Below are positions 23,342 through 30,357 of a DNA stretch of 31,144 nt, piece after piece (position 1 is the stretch's first letter; the number at the start of each line of letters is the position of its first letter). A program made the translations under genes and the position numbers. This DNA comes from a virus. The notes beneath the pieces are model-generated. The model searched no databases, was not told the DNA's origin, and saw nothing but the letters and a program-made list of their open reading frames with translations. The stretch is taken from positions 1 to 31,144 of IMG/VR virus record IMGVR_UViG_3300025674_000224; one strand, written 5' to 3'.

Positions 23342-25143
23342 TGAAAAATGTTTATGTATTAGGAATGAATTGTGGGCATGATGGTAGTGTTTCATTAGTT
23401 AAGAATAACAGACTTGTTGGCTTTATAGCTATTGAAAGACTTACCAGAAATAAGAAAGAACGCGGCGTTACTAAAAATGCTATCAAGTATCTTTTGAATA
23501 AAGAAGGAATTAAATTAAAAGATATTAGTGTAGCAGCAATAACAAATTGGTTTTGGGATAGAAATATGGAAGGTAATGAATTATGGGATAAATCAGTTGA
23601 AGATTTTTCTGTTGTAAATGAAAATGGTGTAGAGTATACATTTGAAGATTGGCAACAGTTTTATCAAAACACTGGTATGGTTGCTATGGGTATGCATACA
23701 TTACAGATAGGTGAACAATCATTACCATGTTTATTTGTTGATCATCATTTTTCACATTGTGCGTCATCTTTTTATCTTTCACCTTTCAAAGATGCAGTTT
23801 CTTTATCTGTTGATTTTGCAGATAATATGGGTACATCACACTCAGTATATTACTTCAATCATTCACAACGTGAATACAGATTAATCCGTAGAGGGGGTGA
23901 TTTTGACATAGGTAGCTTTTATGGTTCTATGTGTGATTACTTAGGTTTTTATCCATCTTTGACGGATGCTGGCAAGGTTATGGCTTTGTCAGCATTTGGT
24001 GAGGTAGATAATGAAATTGTTGATGGATTATCCTGGCCAGATGTAAAGAGAATTGGTCAATTATATCATGGAGATATATATGCGTCACTAATACATAGGG
24101 GTGGTGCAAAAATAACTCCAGAAAGAAGAGTTTTTTATCCTCAACTAAAAGGAGAAGGCGGTATACCAGATAAAAATTGGTTGGATAAAAAGGATTGGAA
24201 TAAAAAAAATAATAAGACTATTGCAGCAAACACACAATATATTTTAGAAAAATCAATGATTAATATGATTAGAGAGATAACATCTAATTTTAGGGCTACA
24301 AAAAACATATGTCTTTCTGGTGGAACTACTTTAAATTGTGTTTGTAATGGTGTTTTGCAAAAAGAATTTCCAGATTATAATTTTTATATTTTACCTGCAC
24401 CCGGTGATGATGGATTAGCAATTGGAGGAGCTTTATTTATTTCTCATCAAATCAAATTTAATAAACAAGATGAAGTTTATTTTGAATATACAAAGAAACC
24501 AAAAATTGTTTATTCTACTATTGATACTTTTGAAGGTGGAAGAAAATATAGTAATGAAGAAATAGAAGAATCATTATCTAATACTAAATTGAAGTATGAA
24601 AAATTAGATGATATTGATATTGTTAATAAAATAGCTAAAGACATATCAGATGGTAAGATTGTTGCTTATTTTGAAGGTGGTTCAGAGATAGGACCAAGAG
24701 CTTTAGGACATCGTAGTATTCTTGCAGATGCTCGTAATAAAGATATGAAGGATAAACTAAATAAGAACGTAAAACATAGAGAAGAGTTTAGGCCTTTTGC
24801 TCCTATGGTATTAAAAGAAAAAGTGCATGAGTGGTTTGATGTAGAAGAAGGATATGAGTCACCATTCATGTTATTTAGTCACAAATCAATTAGGGGTAGT
24901 GATATACCTTCTGGTGTTCATATTGACGATTCTGGAAGACTACAGACCATTACAAAGGACAATGGTAAGTTATATGATATCATCAAAAGTTTTGATGAGT
25001 TAACCGGAGTACCTGTGATTATAAATACATCATTTAATGATAAGGGTGAACCTATTGTTGAAACACCAGAAGATGCTGTTAAGTGTTTTTCTAATACTCA
25101 AATTGATGTGTTGGTTATGGAAGGATTTTATGTTACTAAATAG
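23341..25143 (+). CDS. NodU/TobZ-type carbamoyltransferase
   Basis: This 600-residue protein has the normal two-domain family layout (Carbam_trans_N and Carbam_trans_C). Seen motifs: LGMNCGHDGSVSLV (7-20); DHHFSHCAS (134-142), the metal-binding HHxxH type; LSGGTTLNCVCN and PAPGDDGLAIGGALF in the middle; GPRALGHRSI (451-460); FRPFAPMV; and NTSFNDKGEPIVETPEDA (562-579). The family uses carbamoyl phosphate and ATP through a carbamoyl-adenylate to carbamoylate hydroxyls of sugars or other small molecules. All major motifs are present, so it should be active. It shares the A at 23341 with the upstream stop and overlaps the next gene by 14 nt. Together with a GT9 enzyme and a sugar kinase it implies a carbamoylated sugar product. 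Confidence 0.9.
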   Translation: MKNVYVLGMNCGHDGSVSLVKNNRLVGFIAIERLTRNKKERGVTKNAIKYLLNKEGIKLKDISVAAITNWFWDRNMEGNELWDKSVEDFSVVNENGVEYTFEDWQQFYQNTGMVAMGMHTLQIGEQSLPCLFVDHHFSHCASSFYLSPFKDAVSLSVDFADNMGTSHSVYYFNHSQREYRLIRRGGDFDIGSFYGSMCDYLGFYPSLTDAGKVMALSAFGEVDNEIVDGLSWPDVKRIGQLYHGDIYASLIHRGGAKITPERRVFYPQLKGEGGIPDKNWLDKKDWNKKNNKTIAANTQYILEKSMINMIREITSNFRATKNICLSGGTTLNCVCNGVLQKEFPDYNFYILPAPGDDGLAIGGALFISHQIKFNKQDEVYFEYTKKPKIVYSTIDTFEGGRKYSNEEIEESLSNTKLKYEKLDDIDIVNKIAKDISDGKIVAYFEGGSEIGPRALGHRSILADARNKDMKDKLNKNVKHREEFRPFAPMVLKEKVHEWFDVEEGYESPFMLFSHKSIRGSDIPSGVHIDDSGRLQTITKDNGKLYDIIKSFDELTGVPVIINTSFNDKGEPIVETPEDAVKCFSNTQIDVLVMEGFYVTK

Positions 25144-25924
25144 CATTGATCAATATGATACAATTATAATTGGTTTTGGTGCTCACACAATAAAGAATAG
25201 GTGTGTTGAACAACTAAAACCATTATTTGAAACTGGTAGGATAGATGCGTTTGTAACCAATGGAGCCTCTGTATTACATGATACAGAAATTGCTCTTAAT
25301 GATGATACTAGTGAAGATGTTAGATCTTCTATCAAAGAAGGTAACTTTGGTTGGGGAAGAAGTTCTTGTTCTGAGTTAAATAATTTTATAAATGATGTAA
25401 GTAGTGATTCTCTTGGTTTGTTGATTTCTAACTTTATAGGTTGGAAGGGTAAATATAGAGATAAATCTGTTTTTTGGCATGCTCACCAAAACAATGTTCA
25501 GCCTATTGTATCTATAGGTATAGGACATGATATATTTCAAATGTATGGAAATTTTGATGCGGCAGCTTGGGCTGCAGCTTCATACAATGATTTTATGAGA
25601 TTATATAAAATAATATCAAAAGCTAAGAGGGGTTTGTTTGTTTGTGTTGGTAGTAAAGTTTTTGTTCCTATGGTTGTAGAAAAAGCTTATTCAATTGCTA
25701 AACATGAAAATAGCACATGTGTTTTTGATAGTTTAGTTTGCGATTTATTTGATTTGGAAAATGTCGATGGTTCAGAGTATACTAATAAAGATGTAAATAA
25801 AGTAGGTTATTACGAACGTCAACTAAAAACTTTTGGTAGAATATCCGAAAACATAGAGTATCTAAGAATAGATAATAGAAATATATATCAGAGGATGTAT
25901 GAAGAGATTACACATAATAGGTGA
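25130..25924 (+). CDS. Deoxyhypusine-synthase-like protein of unknown role
   Basis: This encodes 264 residues. The open frame extends upstream, but GGAAGG (25119-25124) precedes the ATG at 25130, giving a 14-nt overlap with the carbamoyltransferase. Visible blocks are IIIGFGAHTIKN (12-23), TNGASVLHDTEIA (43-55), TSEDVR (60-65), SIGIGHDIFQMYGNFDAAAW (128-147), SYNDF (151-155) and VCVGSKVFVPMVVEKA (161-176). This resembles an uncharacterised bacterial family with a distant deoxyhypusine-synthase look (NAD-binding Rossmann type); I rely on memory for this. I cannot find the DEAVSWGK motif with the catalytic Lys of true DHS, and a bacterial virus has no eIF5A substrate, so another reaction is expected. 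It overlaps the kinase gene by 26 nt, so co-production is likely. Confidence 0.5.
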   Translation: MLLNSIDQYDTIIIGFGAHTIKNRCVEQLKPLFETGRIDAFVTNGASVLHDTEIALNDDTSEDVRSSIKEGNFGWGRSSCSELNNFINDVSSDSLGLLISNFIGWKGKYRDKSVFWHAHQNNVQPIVSIGIGHDIFQMYGNFDAAAWAAASYNDFMRLYKIISKAKRGLFVCVGSKVFVPMVVEKAYSIAKHENSTCVFDSLVCDLFDLENVDGSEYTNKDVNKVGYYERQLKTFGRISENIEYLRIDNRNIYQRMYEEITHNR

Positions 25925-26699
25925 ATCATTTATAGATAGATATACTTTTATGCAATCAAATAGGGTTGATCCTGCAACAAAAGTACCTGTTATATCAGAT
26001 AAAGAAAAAGTTGATGTAGATGGCGGAGCTGCTAATCTTGTTTCTCATTTAAAGAGTATATTTTTTAAAAATAATTTTATAAATAACAGTAGTTATTATC
26101 ACATAGAATTTTACACTAATGAAAAGAAACCTATAAAAGAAAGGTTTTATATAGACCATAAGCCAATGTATAGGTTTGATCATGGTGATAAAGTAAAACA
26201 TGATCGAAATATGATTAGTAATATGATAGATGAAATAAGAGAAGGTGATTATGTTATTATATCAAACTATCATAAGGGATTACTAAGTGATTATGACATA
26301 TATGATATATTAGATGTGTGTAAATTACGTAAAGTTATTACATTCGTAGATACAAACATAGTTAGTGAAGAATATTATGGTTGTGATTATCTTAAGATAA
26401 ATGAAAAAACGTTAATTGAATACGAAAATAATTTTAATCAAGATATAAAAAATCATTTTGGCAATGTTATTGTTACTATGGGTATAAACGGATACAAATA
26501 TTATGGAGATAACTTTATTTTGCAAAATGGAGATAATCACAACAAATATGATTTTATAGATAGTATTGGTGCTGGCGATGCATTTTTTGCTTCATTAATA
26601 TACAATATTATTACTGAAACCAATATTTATGAGAGTTTAAATAAAGCTGACAATTATGCGGCTGAAAGTTGTAAAAAATTAGGTACAATTAATATTTAA
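25899..26699 (+). CDS. PfkB-family sugar kinase, HldE/RfaE N-domain-like
   Basis: This encodes 266 residues. GESFIDRYTFMQSNRVDPAT (~7-26) and DGGAANLVSHL (~41-51) are the HldE-type 'GDSxLDRY...RxSPEAPVP...GGAANV' signature. KERFYIDHKPMYRFDHGD (~86-103), VIISNYHKGLLSD, and the catalytic SIGAGDAFFASL with GAGD at 224-227 (Asp227 the expected base) complete the ribokinase fold. HldE N-domains phosphorylate heptose-7-phosphate at C1 toward ADP-heptose. Only the kinase is present; the nucleotidyltransferase domain of bifunctional HldE is missing and must come from the host or elsewhere in the phage. It is shorter than usual (~310-320 aa). GAGG (25891-25894) lies close to the ATG, inside the upstream gene. 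Confidence 0.75.
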   Translation: MKRLHIIGESFIDRYTFMQSNRVDPATKVPVISDKEKVDVDGGAANLVSHLKSIFFKNNFINNSSYYHIEFYTNEKKPIKERFYIDHKPMYRFDHGDKVKHDRNMISNMIDEIREGDYVIISNYHKGLLSDYDIYDILDVCKLRKVITFVDTNIVSEEYYGCDYLKINEKTLIEYENNFNQDIKNHFGNVIVTMGINGYKYYGDNFILQNGDNHNKYDFIDSIGAGDAFFASLIYNIITETNIYESLNKADNYAAESCKKLGTINI

Positions 26700-26720
26700 C
26701 ATTAAACAAGGAGTTATATT

Positions 26721-26990
26721 ATGTCAATAAGTAAGGAAAATTTAATTGAAAAGAGAGAAGAAGCTCTTAGGACAGTAACAGAGATTAATAGATTATTAAG
26801 TCAAAAGCAACAAGAAGTTTCTAATCTTTCTCAATCTCTAACATTAAATCAAGGTGCATTATATCAAATTAATGCATTGTTAGAAGAGTTAGGTGTTGAT
26901 TTGACACAATTGGATCAAGAAGCGTCTATTGAAGAAGAAACTCAATTTGTTGAAGCAGAACAAGGTGTTGAACAAGTCGATGACCTTTAA
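26721..26990 (+). CDS. Small coiled-coil protein with acidic tail
   Basis: This encodes 89 residues with a clear AAGGAG RBS (26709-26714). Residues ~4-60 have a strong heptad-like pattern (EEALRTVTEINRLLSQKQQE, then LSQSLTLNQGALYQINALL), predicting a helical hairpin or coiled coil. Residues ~60-89 are Glu/Asp/Gln-rich. It is the last gene before the sheath promoter region, 21 nt after the kinase. I do not recognise it. A scaffold, chaperone or spacer protein is possible, but no function can be assigned. Confidence 0.6.
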   Translation: MSISKENLIEKREEALRTVTEINRLLSQKQQEVSNLSQSLTLNQGALYQINALLEELGVDLTQLDQEASIEEETQFVEAEQGVEQVDDL

Positions 26991-27020
26991 AAAATAATTT
27001 ATCAAATATTATTTTGCTGA

Positions 27021-27092
27021 AAAAAGAAGTATATTTATATTAGAAGTATAAGGTTTTTTTGTATAGCTATAAATATACTTCTTTTTATTTTT
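27021..27092 (+). terminator. Terminator hairpin with a perfect 19-bp stem
   Basis: Positions 27021-27039 are the exact reverse complement of 27068-27086, with a 28-nt loop holding a T7 run. The right arm ends in TTTTT and continues ATTTTTA, giving a U-tract. It closes the transcript of the fibre/cassette operon. Because the stem begins with A's and ends with T's it could work on both strands. Confidence 0.7.
27068..27075 (+). promoter_or_regulatory. T4-type late promoter TATAAATA for gp18
   Basis: This exact T4 late consensus lies on the + strand, 112 nt before the gp18 ATG, within the right arm of the terminator stem. The left arm therefore carries TATTTATA (27032-27039), the same motif on the opposite strand. 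Transcripts starting just downstream would omit the hairpin. Confidence 0.55.
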
Positions 27093-27102
27093 AGAGCAAA
27101 AC

Positions 27103-27150
27103 TTGTATATCTTACATAATATTTGTCATTCAGACAATAAAAATATACAA
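27103..27150. repeat. Nested inverted repeat in the gp18 leader
   Basis: TTGTATAT (27103-27110) pairs with ATATACAA (27143-27150), and inside it TTGTC (27123-27127) pairs with GACAA (27133-27137) around a 5-nt loop. It would fold in the leader of a transcript starting at the 27068 promoter, 25 nt before the gp18 RBS. Confidence 0.35.
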
Positions 27151-27187
27151 TTGAATATTAATTAACATTATTTCTTGGAGAGTATTA

Positions 27188-29638
27188 ATGGCTCAAGTAT
27201 TTGTATCTCCTGGCGTATATACACAAGAAATTGATGATACATTTCGTGCTCCTGGCGCGGGTGCTATTGGTGCAGCTGTTATTGGGTTAACTGATAAGGG
27301 TGAAGCTTTTAGGCCTATTAATGTAAATAACTTTAGTCAATTTCAAGAAAAGTTTGGTGGATTATCACCAACTAAATATACACCATATGCCGCTCAAAAT
27401 TATTTGAGAAATGGTTCAAATTTGAAAGTTGTTAGAGTGTTGGGTAGAGGAACTACCAACGTTGGTAATGTAGTTGTTGCTGCATTTAATCTTGCGGATG
27501 GTGCACAAACCATCGGTTTCTCAGAAACAGCAGGCGCAGCTAGAATAGGTGCTATATTTAGACAAAGAGTTACTAATGTAAGTGACGATTGGCAGATAAG
27601 TGGTTCTTATGATAATTTTAGTCTTGTTAAAGCTAATGGCACTGAAGACGCTGTTACAAACGCAGGTGTTTCTGGTAATATTATAGCTCAATATGCTGTA
27701 AGTGGACTATCACTTATAAAATCATCACCTAATTATGTTAAGAAAGTTATGGGAACTGATCCACAGCAATCATATGCTGGTGAATTGCTTCCCGATCTTT
27801 ATGTTGATGCTGTTTTTGATTATGATGTTTCTTCTTTGGAAGGTGATATTAGTGGTTACACATCAGCTACTGCAGATGATACAGGAACAGCTGGGTTGAG
27901 TGATGATGTAGAGGGTGGTTTTTCAGTTTCTCAAACACCTTGGATAATCTCACAGAACTATCTTGCAAGTACTTATAAACTTTTTAAGATTTATAGTATT
28001 GGACATGGAACAAACGAAAATAGTAATTTAAAGATTTCTATTACTAAGGTAGATACATCAGCTACAGCATATCCTACATTTAATCTTGTTGTTAGAGATT
28101 TTGGTGACAGCGATAAAGAAGCTGTTGTAAGAGCTTCCTATGATTCTCTTACATTAGATCCATCCAGTAAGAATTATATTGGTAAGGTTATTGGAACAAC
28201 TTCACCTTCTTATGATTTTTCAACAAACCCACCAACAATTACATTTGATGGTGAATATCCTGTATCTAATAATTCTTATATTAGAGTTGAAATTGGTGGT
28301 GGATTTCCAATCGACGCAAGACCACAAGGTTTTGAAGGTATTCCTAAACTATCAGTTAGTGGTATTGAAAGCGCTTCTGTATTAACAACAGTGGATGAAA
28401 TACCATATAAGTCAGATCACTTGTTTGATAGCTCAGTTGACGCTGAAGTATATATGGGTGTTGATTTTGCTCAAGACGGCGTAGCAGATAGACTTAAAAA
28501 GACAGTTACTTCACCTAAAGGATATACTGATACAGATAATGGATTCTTGATTTTTTCAAATCCAAATACTGATTATGGTGGATCTACTGCTACTATGACG
28601 TTTACAAAAGTTGATATGAATGCTGCTGGAGTATCTCCTAACGTTGATAATACAACTAACCCAATCAGATTTAGTGTTCCTATGTTTGGTGGTTGGGATG
28701 GATTTGATCCAAGAGTTGATTTAAGATTAGCAGCTAATGAAAGTGGCACTAACAGTTTAAGTGCAGAATTCATTCAAGCTATTAATATTATGTCTAACCC
28801 AGATCAAGTTGATTTTAATCTATTGGCTCTTCCCGATGTTCATAGTTCAAGTGAAGGTAATATACCACAGAGAGCAATGGATATGGCTAAGTCAAGAGGT
28901 GACGCTTTTGTTCTTGTTGATCTAGCCTCTGGTAACAGTACTACAGCTGATGGTATTAACACAACTGTAGATCAAGCTGTAGCAGAAGCTAACACATATG
29001 ATAATAGCTATGGTGCTACTTATTATCCTTGGGTTAAAATACCTGATGGAACAACACAAGGCGGATTACTAAATGTTCCCCCATCAGTTGTTATGATGGG
29101 AGTATATGCTTTTAGTGATAAAGTTGGTGATCCTTGGTTTGCTCCCGCTGGATTTAACCGCGGTGGTGCTTTTCCTCCTGGTACAGTACCATACAGAGTT
29201 CTAACACAAACACAGAGAGATCAGCTTTATCAAGCAAATGTTAACCCAATTGCTTCTTTTGCTAATCAAGGTGTTGTAGCTTTCGGACAGAAAACACTAC
29301 AATCAAAAGCATCTGTTTTGGATAGAGTTAATGTAAGACGTATGTTGATTGAGGTTAGAAAAACAATTTCTGGTCTTTCAAGACTATTCTTGTTTGAGCC
29401 AAACACAGTTACAGTTAGAAGAAATCTTCTAACACAAGTTAACGCTTATCTATCATTGGTTCAAAGCCGTCAAGGATTAACAGAGTTCAGAGCTGTGTTG
29501 GATGAAACAACAACAACACCAGATCTAATTGATAGAAACATTATGAAGGGTAAGATTTTCTTGAAACCCACAAGTGCTGCAGAAGTTATTCTTTTTGACT
29601 TTACTGTAACACCTCAAGGTGCAACATTTGAAGAGTAA
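27188..29638 (+). CDS. gp18: Contractile tail sheath protein, T4 gp18-like
   Basis: This encodes 816 residues. The N-terminal FVSPGVYTQEID (~4-15), followed by GLTDKGEAFRPI and FGGLSPTKYTPYAAQNYL, is the typical sheath start. The C-terminus (RRNLLTQVNAYLSLVQSRQG, then FRAVLDETTTTPDLIDRNIM and GKIFLKPTSAAEVILFDFTV) is the conserved sheath domain that makes the inter-subunit handshake. T4 gp18 has 659 residues; the ~150 extra lie in the central beta-rich part (~100-420), likely protruding surface domains. The sheath contracts to drive the tube through the envelope. It has its own late-type promoter and TTGGAG RBS, fitting high late expression, and a hairpin follows it. Confidence 0.93.
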   Translation: MAQVFVSPGVYTQEIDDTFRAPGAGAIGAAVIGLTDKGEAFRPINVNNFSQFQEKFGGLSPTKYTPYAAQNYLRNGSNLKVVRVLGRGTTNVGNVVVAAFNLADGAQTIGFSETAGAARIGAIFRQRVTNVSDDWQISGSYDNFSLVKANGTEDAVTNAGVSGNIIAQYAVSGLSLIKSSPNYVKKVMGTDPQQSYAGELLPDLYVDAVFDYDVSSLEGDISGYTSATADDTGTAGLSDDVEGGFSVSQTPWIISQNYLASTYKLFKIYSIGHGTNENSNLKISITKVDTSATAYPTFNLVVRDFGDSDKEAVVRASYDSLTLDPSSKNYIGKVIGTTSPSYDFSTNPPTITFDGEYPVSNNSYIRVEIGGGFPIDARPQGFEGIPKLSVSGIESASVLTTVDEIPYKSDHLFDSSVDAEVYMGVDFAQDGVADRLKKTVTSPKGYTDTDNGFLIFSNPNTDYGGSTATMTFTKVDMNAAGVSPNVDNTTNPIRFSVPMFGGWDGFDPRVDLRLAANESGTNSLSAEFIQAINIMSNPDQVDFNLLALPDVHSSSEGNIPQRAMDMAKSRGDAFVLVDLASGNSTTADGINTTVDQAVAEANTYDNSYGATYYPWVKIPDGTTQGGLLNVPPSVVMMGVYAFSDKVGDPWFAPAGFNRGGAFPPGTVPYRVLTQTQRDQLYQANVNPIASFANQGVVAFGQKTLQSKASVLDRVNVRRMLIEVRKTISGLSRLFLFEPNTVTVRRNLLTQVNAYLSLVQSRQGLTEFRAVLDETTTTPDLIDRNIMKGKIFLKPTSAAEVILFDFTVTPQGATFEE

Positions 29639-29646
29639 TTTTGTTT

Positions 29647-29672
29647 TGGTGGCGATTTAATTATTGCCACCA
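29647..29672 (+). terminator. Hairpin between gp18 and gp19
   Basis: TGGTGGCGAT (29647-29656) pairs with ATTGCCACCA (29663-29672), 10 bp with one G-U pair and a 6-nt loop, 8 nt after the gp18 stop. No real T-run follows, so it is more likely a partial terminator or an mRNA-stabilising hairpin that sets the sheath:tube ratio. Confidence 0.5.
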
Positions 29673-29726
29673 TTCAAAAATTATTGTTGTGTTGTATTTA
29701 TTATATAACAACTTGATTTTGAATGG
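29670..29726. repeat. Inverted repeat overlapping the gp19 ribosome site
   Basis: CCATTCAAAA (29670-29679) is the exact reverse complement of TTTTGAATGG (29717-29726). The left arm reuses the last bases of the preceding hairpin, and the right arm covers the first two G's of the gp19 Shine-Dalgarno GGAGA (29725-29729). The two structures cannot form together. Confidence 0.5.
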
Positions 29727-29735
29727 AGAATACTA

Positions 29736-30230
29736 ATGCCGCAGCCTTTTGAAGTTAATACAATGTTAGCGGATACCTACGAACCTAAAAGGCAAAATAG
29801 ATTTTTGTTTAGTTTTGCAGATCAGACTCTTCCTGCTTTTACAGCAAGAACAGCATCTCGTCCAACATACACAACAACTCCTATCGTTATTGATTATCTC
29901 AATTCTAAGAGATATCTAGCTGGTAAGAGTGAGTGGGGAACAATTGCAATGTCTCTTTATGACCCAATTGCTCCTTCTTCTTCACAGAAGGTTATGGAGT
30001 GGGTGAGACTACAACACGAAACTATTTCTGGTCGTGATGGTTACGCCGCTTTCTATAAGAAGGATATTGAACTTATCGCTCTTGATCCTGTTGGTGCTGA
30101 GATTGAAAAATGGGAACTAAGAGGTTGCTTCTGCCAAGAAGTATCTTTTGGAGAGTATGATATGGCTTCTGGTGAGGCTATGATGGTTAACATCACAGTT
30201 CGTCCAGATGATTGTATCTTGAAGTTCTAA
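29736..30230 (+). CDS. gp19: Tail tube protein, T4 gp19-like
   Basis: The 164-residue length equals T4 gp19 (163 aa). Conserved features include KRQNRFLFSF (~18-27), the beta-rich centre with YLAGKSEWGTIAMSLYDPIA (~58-77), WELRGCFCQEVSFGEYDMAS (~125-144) and the MMVNITVRPDDC ending. Hexameric rings of this protein stack into the inner tube of the contractile tail. It follows gp18 directly as in T4. Codon use is slightly richer in C-ending codons than its neighbours, as is common for very highly expressed genes. The RBS GGAGA may be partly masked by an inverted repeat. Confidence 0.92.
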   Translation: MPQPFEVNTMLADTYEPKRQNRFLFSFADQTLPAFTARTASRPTYTTTPIVIDYLNSKRYLAGKSEWGTIAMSLYDPIAPSSSQKVMEWVRLQHETISGRDGYAAFYKKDIELIALDPVGAEIEKWELRGCFCQEVSFGEYDMASGEAMMVNITVRPDDCILKF

Positions 30231-30255
30231 TAATTTCTTTACTTTTTTACAACTT

Positions 30256-30289
30256 AAATACCTCTTGTTTTTTTACAAGGGGTATTTTT
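30256..30289 (+). terminator. Rho-independent terminator after gp19
   Basis: A 13-bp stem pairs 30256-30268 with 30275-30287 (one G-U pair), with a loop of six T's and a T5 run (30285-30289). It lies 25 nt after the gp19 stop and 68 nt before the next ATG. Confidence 0.85.
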
Positions 30290-30357
30290 GTATATAAAAC
30301 TTTATATTGTTATTAAAATATAATAGTTAATTGTAAAATTTTACGAAAGGAAATAAA

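Larger units (their letters stand above)
26991..27187 (+). other. Intergenic regulatory region before the tail sheath gene
   Basis: This 197-nt gene-free region holds a 19-bp perfect inverted repeat with T-run (27021-27090), an exact late-promoter motif in its right arm (27068-27075), a second nested inverted repeat (27103-27150) and the RBS TTGGAG (27175-27180) of gp18. No tRNA-like or coding segment is seen. Confidence 0.75.

Noticed and set aside
25037-25129. Upstream extension of the DHS-like protein
   Set aside because: The extra 31 residues overlap the conserved end of the carbamoyltransferase and look unlike the family start; the ATG at 25130 has a good GGAAGG site.
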